DNA of 64,000 bases from Cycas panzhihuaensis (GCA_023213395.1 CM041465.1:2294001-2358000), one strand, 5' to 3'; positions 1 through 11,836 are shown, counted from the stretch's first letter. Notes: generated by a model not told the origin, from the sequence alone. Translations and numbers: made by a program.

Positions 1-480
1 TGGTAGCACAAAAAATGTGACAATAGTGAAATCAAAATTTGATCAAAAAATAATAAAAATCAGTAATAAATAAATATCTAATCATAAAAATAGCTTTATC
101 AAGGAGTAAATAAACCTAGAATTAGGTGAAACACATTAAATATAAGCCTAAAAGTTAATCCAACAACAAGATTTGAGTGAAACCTTGAAAATAAAGTGAA
201 AATAACAAACTTTGAAAGAATAATGAGGTCAAATTGATCATAATAGAAAACTTTAGTACCATAGTTTACATCATCGGCAGGTAGAAATAAAAATACAAGT
301 TATACCATCATCATTAATCAAACTTCATTCATTAAACTTAATATACCACTTTAACAAAACATGGCCTAAATAATCATCAAACAAAATTAATTAATCATCT
401 CTAATAAAACCATATATAACATGTCAGAATTTACTAATACCAGCCAAATACAAACCCAAGGGCCAAGTTTTGGTGAAATA
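1..480 (-). repeat. Element A, start of 3' LTR (runs off left edge)
   Basis: On the minus strand the LTR begins at 480 with TATTTCACCAAAACTTGG and continues leftward out of the window. The same start is seen at 38596 (A's 5' LTR) and, as TGTTTCACTAAAACATGG, at 52848 (C's 3' LTR). Positions 1-470 match 38120-38580 base by base with scattered changes, including the shared motif around the word aggccatgttt. The initial TG has decayed to TA. Only the first 480 bases of an LTR expected to be about 2.5-2.8 kb are present, so A's outer target duplication cannot be checked. Confidence 0.85.
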
Positions 481-492
481 TTCGCTCCCTTG
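481..492 (-). other. Element A polypurine tract
   Basis: On the minus strand CAAGGGAGCGAA lies directly before the 3' LTR start. It matches in position and context the tract GCTAAGGGGGTAG before the 3' LTRs of B (23411) and C (52834). It would prime plus-strand DNA synthesis. Confidence 0.7.
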
Positions 493-689
493 ATACCTGA
501 GGCTCCTATTCTAGAGAGAGAGATAGGACGGTAAAAGGTGGCAATGATGAAAGCTTTTGTTGTTCTAGCTAAAGTGATAAGAATCAAATGAAGTACATCA
601 ATGATAGGATAATAAAATGGTATGACCTAGCATGAAATAGAATCCATATGACAACTAGATTCAACCAAGTTTCTATGAACAAATCTACC

Positions 690-1150
690 AAAAAGGGCTG
701 GGTAATTCTGATAGAAAGAAATGCTATTTACATCTCTTACCTAAAAGGACTAGGCACCTATCACCAAAAATAATCTACCCATAAGAACTGGGTTTCTATC
801 ATCAGAAGGCCACTATTTATATATCTTGCCCAAAATGATTGGGCATCTAATCATTATGAATCTACCCAAAAGGACTAGGTATTAACCAACATCAAGAACT
901 TACCAAAAATTACTAGTACTCGTTGCAAGAATATCACCACATTTGACTTCTCACCTAAAAGAATTGGGTATCTAACATCACCAAATAATTACCTAATACC
1001 CATAAATTGGATGAGACTTTATTATACAACTTACCCACAAACTAGATGGGACTTTCACCGTCAGACAAATACTACCTATTGTCCACAAACTGGATGGGAC
1101 TTCATCACCAAACACCCACAAACTGGATGGGCCTCTACTATATACTTGGT
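690..1150. repeat. Minisatellite array 1 in A's 3' untranslated region
   Basis: Degenerate tandem units of roughly 35-60 bases are built around 'acccaaaaggactgggtat..tatcacc' and, in the right half, 'cccacaaactggatgggact'. The clearest copies are at about 1030-1125. Element C carries the reverse-oriented counterpart at about 52535-52640 ('agtttgtgggtatttggt'), so the array belongs to the element family and not to the host. Confidence 0.65.
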
Positions 1151-1500
1151 CATAGTTTATTTCTCTTTAACCATATATAAGAGGAAAATCTTTTTACTGG
1201 AGCAAAAAGGATAGACTATCATAGTTTATTGACTCATTAACAGGTTACTTTTCAGAGTAAACCCATCTTCGTTTGGCCTTATTAATGGGGCGAGGGCTTT
1301 CAGAGGCTAAGTATCATCTTTTAACCTCATTAACAATCAACTTTAGAGGGATCCCTATTATAGTTGGCTCATTAACAGGTATAAAGGCCTTAGAGAATAG
1401 TCCTTATCATAGTTTAGGCTCATTAACAGGGTAAAATAACTCATAGTATCATTCCTATCATAGTTTAGACTCACTAATAGGAAAAAAAAGGCTTAGAGTG
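1150..1500. repeat. Minisatellite array 2 in A's 3' untranslated region
   Basis: About five units of roughly 55-60 bases carry the core 'atcatagtttaggctcatt' followed by 'aacagg'. Clear copies are near 1218, 1360, 1412 and 1458. Element C has the inverted equivalent ('aatgagcctaaactatgat') at 52200-52460. It lies between the antisense gene and the 3' LTR, a position where Tat/Ogre elements are known to accumulate tandem repeats. Confidence 0.65.
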
Positions 1501-2263
1501 TAGTATTTTAGAGATAGATATTAAAAATTAGTATATGAGATGGGATCTAGTGATAAATCATGCCTCCAAAGGGAAGAAAGAGCTCTAATAATCCTCATTA
1601 TAAAATAGAACAATAATTAGCTTTTATTAAAGCAAAGACATGTATCCTTGACATTTTAATGTTGATTTAGAAAAAGAAGTGAATGACAGGAATTATATTT
1701 TATTATGATAGACCTCAAGAATGCTAAGGGGATTTAACAAAGAGAAAGTGAAAAGAGGGCCTCCTTATATGTAAGAAAATAAATGAACTCATGCATGAGA
1801 GGAGGAGAAAATGAGAGTTCCAAAGGTCATCACCTTATTTTTTAGAGTGATTATAAGCTCTTTCTAATGGGGGACTAGCTCTACAGGATCCTGGGCATTG
1901 AGATGGAGCTGAGAGTGAGGTACCCAGTGATTGACATATATTAATTTTTTTATTTTTTAATTTTGTGACTAAAAACACAATAATATAGTGTAAAAAGTAT
2001 GACCAATGCACTAAAAACATGACTAACAGATGAAAAATGTAACTAACTAGTGAAAAATGCTATTTTAATATTTGGCCCATCAGAGGAAGTCACGTTTTTC
2101 ACTGTGAATTCATATTTTTCATTGTGAAACTGTGTTTTTCAGCTATGAAATTACGTTTTTGGTTAAGTAATCATACTTTTAAACTTTTGATAAGTAAAAC
2201 TTAAAAAAATCAAAATTTTAAGTTTAAATACATTACTAACAGATTAAAATTTATATGATGCAG
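1501..2263. repeat. AT-rich stretch with short 'aaaaacatgac' array; no gene
   Basis: 1501-1960 is low-complexity AT-rich sequence with no coding signal. From about 1965 to 2180 a loose array of 20-25-base units carries the core 'aaaaacatgac' or its complement 'gtcacgtttttcac'. Element C has a comparable array at 51540-51740. The stretch ends in a splice-acceptor-like sequence (ttatatgatgcag, AG at 2262-2263) that opens the antisense gene's main exon. Confidence 0.45.
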
Positions 2264-4050
2264 GCCTTAGAGAGAGTGGAGACTCGAGAAAATGAAAGAA
2301 TGGCCATTGGAAAGCTTATTAGTCAATTAGATGAGGCGGGATAGAGCCTTTTAAGGGCATGCAGGCTCATACAAGTGAGTGGATCTACCCAAGTAGTGAT
2401 GGAGCACGAGATTCTACATGATTTTATTAGTTATTAGATCCCAGGTTGTAATATCTTCAAAGTACGTACGATCAAAGACCTCAAGATCACTCTAAGAGAT
2501 GTGGGGAGGATCTTACATGTCAACTAGCATGGAAAGAGCATTTGGCTCATTAGGGTGTCAAACGAGGAGTCCTAAATAGCCTATAGTGCATACTTGACAA
2601 GATCTACTAATCAAATAGATCATCATAACATCTCTATTAAGGTTATCAATATGACAGGAAGAGTTCCAGTGGTGAGGAGGATTATCACCATGATTATTAT
2701 TTATCAAATAGCCAGGACACATAATTTTATGGGGATCCCAAATTAGTGGATAGGGGTTGTGAGATAATATGAGTAGGGTGTTCATATTAATTAGGTGCAG
2801 TACATTGTAGATAGAATTAGCCACCGACTATTGAGGATCCAGAGGATAGGGAGGGGTGGCCTCTCATACAGCTCCATCTTGATGTGCTAGCTCTATGACC
2901 ACATTCCATTGATGCGATTATGAGGAGAGCTAGGAGAGCTAACACTGATGGACCTGGGAATGAACAAATGGCTTGTGAAATCTTGGATTTATAATAGGCT
3001 AGCTATCATCATGAGGACCATATATAGTCCTCTCCTTAATAAGTTGACAAGAAGATAGTTAGTGGAGGATGTGTACGCTGGGCTCCTAGTATGGAGTGAT
3101 GATAAGATGAATGCTACAAAGAGGATGATAGCAGAGGAGGCTCCTATAGTAGGGCCAGGGAGAGGGAGAGGACATGATGGAGGAGCACATGGTGGTAGAG
3201 GTAGTGGAGGAGAAGAGGAGGCAAGACGATGAGGTGCCATGTCTAGTGGTGGAGTAAGAGGGAGTCACCAGGTGCTCAGACGAGGAGGTGGGGCACCTAT
3301 GGAGGGAAGAGGAGGCTCCATCTAGAGCATGGAGCTAGGATCAACTAATGACTAGGGTATGGATGGAGGGATCAGAGTTGGAGAAGGAGGTGATACTCAT
3401 GAGGCTCATTAGGAGCCACATAGAGGAGAGGTATCACTAATAAGGGAGGTACTAGGAGGAGAGCTAACGGGAGAAGGATCTCTAGGTATATATTTTAATT
3501 AGTTTATTTCTTGCATCACATAGTGTTTCCTTTCTTTTGAGATCCTAATTTCTTCTTTGAGGGACTGATCACAGATGGCATGTTTCTATTAGGAAGATGA
3601 TGAAACAATTACCTTTAGGGAGGTTCAGAGAACCTTATAAGTGATCTTTCCTTATATTCTAACATTAGATGAGGCATTCACTTAGAATGTAGTGGATCAT
3701 AGACTGTTAGTCCATCATATAGAGTACTATAGCCATGTACTTAGAGCTTGACACCTCTACCTAGAGACGAGGGTGGAGTTACAAATGTAAGAGCTAGAGT
3801 TGAGGGTATGTAAGGAGGAGAGGAGACACCTATGGAGGATGACACTAGCTTAGGTGGTAGCGAGGTATACTCCATCATTTAGTGTGACAGTACAACAGAG
3901 GTGACATGATCTCCCACCCTATGGTGGGTCTACACATGGAGAGACTTCAGGTAGGAGGGACAGAGCATATCTAGATATACCCTAGGGATCTCATCAGGGG
4001 TCACATAGATGAGTGTATGACATGCTCGTATGGGAGATATGAGGATGATG
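2264..4050 (+). pseudogene. Element A antisense gene: plant-mobile-domain-like plus charged C-terminus, with intron
   Basis: This gene runs opposite to A's gag-pol. Its first 90 or so codons have the register of plant mobile domains (PMD): an alternating helical start, then a segment ending in ITLRDVGRIL, aligned with ITPGDIRTIL-like text in B's antisense gene and with C's. A Gly/Arg/Glu-rich middle (3140-3480, GRGRG repeats) precedes a GT-AG intron at 3486-3592. The second exon (3593-about 4050) encodes an acidic-basic helical segment (ELELRVCKEERRHL). Many in-frame stops, mostly TAG, make it a pseudogene. PMD proteins are known in plants, MULEs and Ty3/gypsy elements. A role in the element's life cycle is unknown. 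The domain call is by eye. Confidence 0.6.
3486..3592 (+). other. Predicted intron in A antisense gene
   Basis: The donor CTAG|GTATAT and acceptor TTTCTATTAG|GAAGAT bound 107 bases of T-rich sequence. Introns at the matching place in C (50194-50284, minus, GTATGA to TTTCATTAG) and B (20009-20117, minus, GTGAGA to GGATTGCAG) have similar lengths. The codon phase in A is off by an indel upstream, consistent with decay. Confidence 0.6.
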
Positions 4051-4959
4051 TAAGGCATTTTGTAAGCCTCTAATATGTATCATGGGTGTATGTATCATGT
4101 ATTATGAGTCACCTAGGTGATAAATATACTATATTTTGATATCATATATATATATATTGATCTCTTTTCTTTCAAATCTTGTATATAAAAACTTGTCTCT
4201 AACTCTTTTCCACTTTATTCCCATTTAATATTTGAGCATAGGATACATTCATTAGTGTGGCTGTCCAAAGAAACATGTAATCAATTTTTTATCATTTTTA
4301 CTTTTTTTTATTCTTTTATGGTTATAATTTTTTTTTTTCTTCATACTATATACATGGTAGTTTATACTTATTCTGGAGTAAAATGGTTTAAGAAAGACCA
4401 GATTATGAGAAAGAATAAAAACTAGAAGATAAATAAAAGATCAAAATGGGGTAAGTGAAAGGTTTACTTATTCTATTTTTATAAACTTAAAACCATATAG
4501 AAACAAATGGTAATAAGCTTATAAAAGTAGAAGATGGATTGATATGAATCTCCTTAAAGGAAACTCCTATAACTCACATCATACTCCTAATAGATTATAT
4601 AAAGTATAACCCTATATTTATATAATATACCATAAAGAAAGAGAGTTGTTTACCAAATAAAACTAATTTCAATCAATAAACAACCATCTATTGAAGTATA
4701 TTGGATTCCTCATTGGCTCCTTCTAGGGGCAAGAAGCTTTTAGGGACTTGCCCCTTGCCAAGATCCTCTACGGCCTAAGATTCCCATGTGGGTCTAGCCC
4801 TTTCACATATCTCATTTCAGTCTTATATCTATCACCATAATCTTCAGACTACCCTAACTTATAGTCTTACCAAACTAATAGTTTATACTCATCATGGAGT
4901 GGTAGTTTATACTCATTCTAGAGTAGGATGCCCCCAACTAAAAGAAGTAAGCCAAATAA
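4051..4959. other. Spacer between aRNH and antisense gene of A
   Basis: No gene is seen. It holds a short (AT)n run at 4142-4160, at the same relative place as the large (TA)n in C (49613-49692). It also has an 8-base perfect inverted repeat (ggggcaag 4726-4733, cttgcccc 4747-4754, 13-base loop). The sentence 'agtataaactaccactcc' (minus, about 4890-4925) recurs in C at 49376-49393, so this is element sequence. Confidence 0.5.
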
Positions 4960-5365
4960 TATCATCATCAAGGATCGAGAAAATGAGAGCATCAACTTCG
5001 AGATTAAAGGAATGAGGTACATACTGAATGGTCACTAAAGCAAATAGAGATAACAATGATGAAGCCCTATGATGCAAGAAAAGGAGTCATGGAGACTGGA
5101 TGTGGTACATTCCAACCAATTGATAAACTATAATATAAGAGTCAACATATATAGTAAGAGGTCCAAGGTAAAAGTAAGAAGCATCTTACAAGGCTCTTAT
5201 AATTGTAAGGTATTCAACTTCGTTATTGGTTGCCCTAGGTATGAGAAAACTTGTGGAAAGGAGAAGACTTCCTGATTAGTCATAAACCACCCAAGTAGAA
5301 GTAGATGGCCTCGGGTTTCCTCTACTACCCCCATCAGTGAAGATACTTAATTCAATGGGAAGTAG
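4960..5365 (-). pseudogene. Element A second RNase H (aRNH type), separate ORF
   Basis: It cleaves the RNA strand of RNA-DNA hybrids during reverse transcription. On the minus strand the order is FTDGGSRGNP, NNEVEY, YVDSY and NLEVDAL, giving the complete D-E-D-D acidic set of an archaeal/plant-type RNase H. The homologues are at 22574 (B) and 48929 (C). It lies about 1.06 kb beyond the end of integrase, not fused to RT. The ATG present in B and C nine to ten codons before the first catalytic Asp is ATT here. Three internal stops and loss of the start make it non-functional as it stands, but the catalytic residues are untouched. Tat-lineage Ty3/gypsy elements are known to carry such an additional RNase H. 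Confidence 0.8.
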
Positions 5366-6424
5366 AGGATCAAAACTTGGAGACTGTGTGATCAATAAAG
5401 GAAGGTGTTGAAATTAATCAATAAGGAGATGGCAACAAACATAGATCTCTAACTATGATAAAAAAAAGGATAAGGAGCATAAGCAAGATGATTATGATTA
5501 AAACAATAAAGTGTCAAGCAAGGTCCAATCATAACTGAGGCCATGGTAGACCCAAGTAGCTAGATCTAAAAATCCTAAATGACTTGTCTAAATGAACCCA
5601 ACCTATAGATAGATAGGTGGGGATAAAGTTGTCATGTGACTTACCCTAGATTACAAGAGGATGAAAATAATAAACCTAATTTTTTTTTAACTTTCTTTTC
5701 AAAACTCTTTACTTTCTTTTTTTTGTTACTCCACTTCCAATTTTTATTAAAAAAGGATCATAATAATCTACTTAAGAAACTCTTCTATTGAACACAACAA
5801 AGATTTCTCCTTTTTAACAGATTCTAATAAAGGAAAGGAGGCCAATCTCCTTAAGGAATAAACCACAAAAAAAGAGGAGATCAAAATCATGGTGTCTCTA
5901 AGCGTGAAGGGAAGGTGACATAATAAGTATCTGCTCTAAAGGGTTAATGGAGAGAACCAAGGATAATGAAATAATTAACAATTATTGATATATGACCAAA
6001 AAAGAAACCCCTATGTAACAAGCTAGCAAGTAAAAGTATGATATGAACCAATGACTAAGTACTCAAAGCTGACAAAGACGTTTCTCTTTCCACAGATAAA
6101 AGTAAAATAAAGCTAGGAGCCTAAGTTCTCTTTTGAGTATGGAACCCAAATGAGAACAAGATCTAAGTATGATGATGGTAATCTCACAATTAGTATAGAT
6201 GCTAGAAAGAGTAAAAAACCTACATAATAATGAGTAAGATCTGTGGCAAAAACATTGCAACACCTAGTAAAAGCAAAGAGAAATCAGAAAGAAGGGAGGA
6301 ATTTGCCCATAGTTTTAACTCATTAGGCAAAGGAATAAGCTTTAGAGTTGTAGTTTATCCTCATTGTAGAGGTAGTCATATGCCTATTTCTAGGCATAAA
6401 ATTTTCTTAAATTTTGAGAATTAA
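5366..6424 (-). other. pol-aRNH spacer of A, with purine-rich tract
   Basis: No ORF of note is seen. On the minus strand, 5680-5745 is almost pure A/G. The same kind of tract occurs at 48525-48605 in C, at the same distance before aRNH (about 330 bases). The flanking text around 'gggtctaccatggcctcag' (A, minus, about 5530) and 'gggtctattatggcctcag' (C, about 48732) aligns, so the whole 1-kb spacer is conserved between A and C. Confidence 0.55.
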
Positions 6425-7560
6425 TGGGCCTCTTAAACTTTAATCCTTCTAAGGTTGAAATTCGATAGGCTCTATTAGTTAAATCTTTAATTATTAAGAA
6501 AGTTCCTATCCATTTGGAAGAAAATTTCTGTTGCCTATCATGTAAATATTCAAACTTTAAAACTTTATCACTAACATTAAATTTCTAGGTTTAAGTTGCC
6601 ATATGCAAGGCCTACAAGTGAGTCTCATCTAATTTTTCAAGCTCTAGAAGGCAAGCTTTCCTTTAAAACTACTCATCGATAAACTCCTTTAATGAGACAC
6701 GTAGGGAAGGAATTTCAACTTCTAATGGTAAAATAACTTTAACACCATAGACAAGTGAAAATGGTGTCATACTTGTAACATTCCTAACGGAGGTCCTATA
6801 ATCCCATAATGTCGAAAATAACTGGGAGTGCCAATCCCTATGAGAGGTAGTAATAGTCTTAGCTAAAATCTTGGGTAAGATCTTATTAAATGCTTCCATC
6901 TGGCTATTTACCTGAGAATGATATGGTGTAGATACTCTATGAGTGATATGAAACTTATTGCACAACTCACTGACATGGGGATTACAAAATAAGTTTTCAT
7001 TGTTGGCAATAATAACATCCGATATCCCAAATCTACAGATAATATATTGAAATATGAATGTAGCAACAATCTTTCCAGTGGTAGAAACCAATGGGATAGC
7101 TTTACTCCATTTCATAGAATACTTAACCATAGTTGGAATGAACTTATGCCCATTCAAAGATGCTAGAAAGATTTACCTAATAAGGTTGACGCCCCTTTGG
7201 GAGAAAGGCCAAGATGAAACTATTAATTTCATTTCCTATACAGGTTGATGTATTAGAGTTGCATGGGATTGACATTTCTAGTACTTTTAAACATAGGAGT
7301 GGGCATCCTTAAATAATGTAGGCTAATAATAATCCATACAAAGAATACATTAGGCCATTGATCAACCACTAAAGTGCCCACTATAGATCCCCTCATGGGA
7401 TTCTATAAAGGCAACTAAAGATTCATCAGGTGACAGACATCTTAGTAGAACACCATCAAAAGAATGCTTATACAATACATCACCAAGCAAAAGGTATTGC
7501 CTAGAAGCAGTGCAGATTCATCATCTCTTCTTTCAAATAGCAAGAGAAGGGAAAATTTTA
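6425..7560 (-). pseudogene. Element A integrase
   Basis: It inserts the element cDNA into the genome. In order on the minus strand are a decayed zinc-binding region (about 7560-7270), the catalytic core (about 7160-6600; RDWHSQLFSTLWDYRTS) and the C-terminal tail FSSKWIGTFLI to about 6500, then the polyprotein end LRKFYA and TAG at 6425. The first catalytic position, usually Asp before YFTKW, is Lys (codon 7122-7124). The second region reads IANNENLF, where IxDNG is usual, so Asp is lost. The Glu remains in QMEAFNK. It is non-functional. C (46750-47868) and B (17400-18676) are the homologues. Confidence 0.85.
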
Positions 7561-7749
7561 TTATGAAGGTACAGTCTAATCTCCCCATACCATGGATCAT
7601 CAGAAGGGATACCTTAGATATAGAAGATGCATTCGTCTAGGAGGGAATCATCAATGGGTTGGCTAGCAGGATTTGGAAGAGGAGCATCAACCATGATCTT
7701 TGGAATGATCATGCCTTCCTTGGATTTCCTATTGATCACTTATAAATCA

Positions 7750-8110
7750 AATTATTGAAGTAATAAAGACCACTTACCTAGTTGACCCATAAGGTTGGAC
7801 TCGGTAAGTAGATACCTTATAGGGTCTAATTGAGTAATGAAGTGGACCCTATTTTCAAGGAGGTAGTGGCAAAGCTTCTTAGTGATGAAAATTAAAGTAA
7901 GGCACTCTTTCTTAGGAAAAGGATAATGAAGCTAAGTTGCCTTGAGGGTCCTATTAATGAAATATATGGACCATTTTTACCAAAATCATCCTCTTGTTCT
8001 AGCATACCTGCTAATGAATCCTCAGTAATTGAAGTATATAAAATAAATGGTCTATTGAACCTTGACGGAGCCAAAAGTAGAGCAGAAATCAAGGCTTGTT
8101 TCAACTTATT
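7750..8110 (-). pseudogene. Element A gypsy-type RNase H (degenerate)
   Basis: It follows RT on the minus strand (FILYTSITEDSLAGML onward). It aligns with B 16963-17270 and C 46180-46460. The first catalytic Asp, normally in a TDAS-like motif, is Ser in A and B and Phe in C. Loss of this residue in all three suggests the domain acted as a structural tether while the separate aRNH did the cleavage. Frameshifts follow after about 70 codons. Confidence 0.75.
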
Positions 8111-8269
8111 GAAGGACTCCTAAACTGAAGAAGTCCACTACAATTCAACATTTTTCTTTAAATAATTAGTGATTTGATTAGCATTAAAGGTGAAATCAAT
8201 GATGAAACATCTTAGAAAACCAAACCTACCTAGAAAGGATTTGATCTATTTTTTGAGTCTTGGGAGGAG

Positions 8270-9081
8270 GCATCTAAATGATAGCCTTAATTTTCTCAAG
8301 ATCAATTCTAATCCCATCTTGGGAAATAATGTTTCCCAACATCTTCCCTGATTTAATGGTAAAAACACATTTGGAAGGGTTTATATATAAGTGATATTTT
8401 TTATACCTTTCAAAAATGGTTCTTAGATCACATAAATGATCAAATCTCTTGCATGAAAGGGCAAGCATATTATCTAGATAAATGACAATAATATTACTGA
8501 TCAAATCATGGAAAATATGGACCATAACCCTTTGATACATCACAGTAGAATTCTTCAATCTGAATGGCATGACTTTATAAATGAAGATACCCCAAGGAGT
8601 GGAGAAAGTAGTCTTTTGACGGTTGCGAGGAGTGACAGGAATTTGATTGTATCCTAAAAAACCATCCATAAGGGACATTACCTTGAAACCAACCATCTGA
8701 TTCTATATCTGGTCAAGAAAGGGAAGAGGAAAATTATCTTTAGGATACACATCATTAATATCATGAAAGTCGATGCAAATTTGAATTGTACCATTATTCT
8801 TTGCCACAGGAACTATATTAGAGACCCACTCAGATTAGTCAACATTCTCAATGAATCTAGCTCCTAACAACTTCTCTACCCCTTACTTAATAGAAAGGGA
8901 GAGGTGGGGGTGGATAGGGTATTGTTTTTTCCACTTAGGTTTAATGCTAGGTATCATGATAATGTTATGTTCAATGATTTAGAAGTCAAGGCTTTGTATG
9001 CATTTATAGACCCATGCAAAAGCTGAGTAGAACTCATGAAACATATCTTTAAATTAGGTGATCTCATAGGGAGTACAATTA
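8270..9081 (-). pseudogene. Element A reverse transcriptase (main part)
   Basis: It makes cDNA from the element RNA. The minus strand reads VMSLMDGFLGYNQIPV, TPWGIFIYKVMPFRLKN and the catalytic loop YLDN (8469-8480), where YxDD is expected. The second Asp codon has changed GAT to AAT. The thumb/primer region follows to about 8270. The N-terminal end is cut at 9081-9086 by insertion of element B, and the missing upstream part resumes at 26204. C carries the same region unbroken at 45170-46110. Confidence 0.85.
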
Positions 9082-9086
9082 GCTCT
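9082..9086. repeat. Target-site duplication of element B, left copy
   Basis: GCTCT lies immediately left of B's 5' LTR, and GCTCC at 26199-26203 lies immediately right of the 3' LTR (4 of 5 match). With one copy removed, A reads through in register with C (around 45150). Confidence 0.85.
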
Positions 9087-11835
9087 TATTTCTTAGCTAC
9101 TAGGAATGGATATGGACAGGTCGACTTAGGTAAGCGCAGGTATGCTTCTCCCTTTTCACTTTTACTGATTCTTTGGAAAGGTTGATAGAAGTATTACCTC
9201 ATTGCATGACTGATTGCTTCATTTGTATGATCACTTTACATTCGTTGCTTGATCATGCTACTTATCGTATTGTGAGCCTATGATGACCCACGGGACCTAC
9301 CTTTCTGTAAGGTAGACATCCCCATGGCACTCTACGACCCTCCACGCTACCTCCGCATCGCCTTAAGCCTCACCTGCCCTGACCCTGTGTCCCTATCACA
9401 ACATTTCTTGGAACTTTAGCCCTTGATGCTCTATTTTGTCTAGTTCATATGCCTCCCAGACTATCCCTAGCCACTTGGACAGGAGGGCCATCCCCTCCTA
9501 AGGCCTAATAGACTTCTTTTAAGGCTCCTAGAACCTTGTTTATTGCTATTCTGGCTTTCTGGTCCTGTACCGCTATAAACTAATTGGTACCGCGAAGTTT
9601 ACCGTGGTGTGACAATTGTAACCTATTTTTTATATCTATCATGGAAATTCTCACATTTTTCGTAGAATTGCCACGTGGCCACTTGCCTAGCTCAGCCCTA
9701 TTTGCACCCTAAACACTCGATTAGGGTTGATATGGGTATAAAACCCAAAAAGACCATCATTTTACATCTCTTGGCTCTCCAACTTGACTCTCTACTGTTG
9801 CAGTTTCTGCTCTTTTCCTCCCTCCTTCCATAGGTCTGTCTATAATCTTATGTTTCCTGTTGCTCCAGCCCAGGATCTGCCTGTAACAACCCTTCTCTGT
9901 GGTGGGAGGCCCTCCTCCAAGCACTTTCAAGCAAGTTTTTCATGGTTCTCCTTCAAATATGCCTTAGTAAGCATCTTCTACAGCCGTTCTTAGGGAAACC
10001 TCCTACAAGCCTTGTAGGAACCCCTCTTTCTTGCTGGTTGTAGGGGAAAATCCACCCTAGAATCAACTCAGTAGGTACCTTAAGTCCTATTTTCAAAGTT
10101 TTATGTGTATTCTTCCCATATTAGACTAATTTTCAAGTGTATTTTCTTGGTCTCTTCTATTTTGGCTGTAGTAGAAATTGTTTTCCCTTTGATTTTGCTC
10201 TGTACTCTTAGATTTTTACCATTCCTCCACTGGTTTTCCTTAAGAAAGCAGTGGGAGAAGGCTCATAAAGGCTGGGCAAAGGGAGTAAGGCAGGATCTAT
10301 CCCACTCAGACCTACTCCCCAAGGCCAACCCCATTCCCATCTTTCTTCTCCCACTTCCATGCTTTCCTTAGGTTAGCTAAGAGAGGGTGAAGTCTTAGAC
10401 TGCATTGGATATCAGCATGTGTAGCCCTTGCTATGCTGATTCCAGGCCTGCACGCCTCTCTTTTGGGCCCCCTTCATGCCCCTAACTTTTCTTGGCATCC
10501 CTTAGAGTCTTAGGTGAGACTTGTGTGATGAATCGTTGTCCATAGTGACTCTGTTACCTTGGTTCCTCTCTAACATCTTACTCTACACATTCTCATGTTT
10601 GTTGGCTGTCTATAAGCTACTATTTGCCCCTAACTTACTGTACCTAAAGGCTGTGTGAAGAACCTTAATGGAGGGTTTTTCCATCCTAAGGTTGCCCTTC
10701 CCTTTTTCTTGCTTGAGGTGTGTGGTTTACTTTGAGGAAAGTTGAATTGTTTGTAGCAGTAATTACTTCAATTTAAATATAATGTTTTAGCATTTACATT
10801 ACATATATTTGCATACATATAGCCCTTCTTAGAAGGGAGAAACTCTTGTGTGTGTAGGTTTGAAGTGGTATCCACAAAGGGAAAAGACGTCCAAATCTAG
10901 GTAAGCTTTACCCTCTTTTTTTCTTTGCTTCGTTTGCTTCCTTTTTTGTTCTGTTTACTTTTCATAAGGGGAAGGTAAGGAAGCCCCTGTCCTCCACATC
11001 AATCTTAGTCACACATCAACAGATTGGTGAGAGGGTGAACGTTGCGCATGAGCAAGGTCTTTCATCGACCGCCACACTTTACCAAGTATGCTCTGTCCCT
11101 CTTTTTGTCACCTCTTTTCCCTTTTTTTTGCTTTTATACAAAATATATTATCTTAATCCAATAGATCATATAAGAGTAAAAAGGGGAAATCAATTAGCCG
11201 CTTGCATCCCTTGCATAAGGAACGTTTCATGCTTTCTTTCTTTCATAAGAAAAAGCATAGTAGGAAGTATATTCCTCTGCATTTCTCCTACCCATCCTAA
11301 AAATACCCATAGATGCATTTCATCTAGCTTGTTCACTTACATGTGAAATGCTTGTACTTCCTTTTATTTTCTCTTATACTTTGCATATTGGGTGAAAGAG
11401 AGAGGAAAGGAAAGAGTTCTCCTTTTGTTTGTTTCTTATCCCTTCCTTTAGCTATATTTGTCTGAGTCAAATAATCTAAGGAAGCCTACTTACATTCATC
11501 TTAGGCTTTTCATCTATACCCTGTCATCTTTGTTTCTCCTTCGTCATAGGAAAACCCACAGAGGATTTCTCTTCTCCCCTTCCAGCCATCCAAGGGTGGG
11601 AGGAGCTTCCTCTTAAGACCATCCAAGCTACCCTTACATGTGTCTTCTCTTTCAGATCGAAAGCTACTACAAGGTAGTTGGGTGCCATTTGCAGGTCTCA
11701 AACTCATGCTACGGTGCACTGACACCCTGCATGGTATGCCCTTTGCTTACAGGTTCTCATCCACACCTTCAACATCAACTCTTGACTACCATCATTCCCA
11801 TTGAGCATAGTGCTTATCCCATAGACACGCTTCCA
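9087..11835 (+). repeat. Element B 5' LTR (2749 bp)
   Basis: It aligns along its whole length with 23424-26198. The start TATTTCTTAGCTACTAGG corresponds to TGTTTCCCAGCTATTGGG in the 3' copy, and the end is ...CGCTTCCA in both. A TATA box sits about 650 bases in, so U3 is short and R plus U5 span about 2 kb. The ORF-like stretches inside (for example 9784-9993 and 10105-10371) are not conserved as protein and are not called as genes. Confidence 0.92.
9737..9743 (+). promoter_or_regulatory. TATA box of B 5' LTR
   Basis: GGGTATAAAACCC is conserved exactly in the 3' LTR (TATAAAA at 24088-24094), although surrounding sequence has diverged. RNA synthesis would start near 9765-9775. Confidence 0.7.
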
Positions 11836-11836
11836 C

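Noticed and set aside
4726-4754. Inverted repeat ggggcaag/cttgcccc as a terminator or small RNA hairpin
   Set aside because: Eight base pairs with a 13-base loop in a decayed spacer; no counterpart in C, no supporting context.
9784-10371. ORFs of 69 and 88 codons inside B's 5' LTR, with a copy at 24135-24344
   Set aside because: They lie in the LTR, and the two LTR copies differ as non-coding DNA. No family resemblance.
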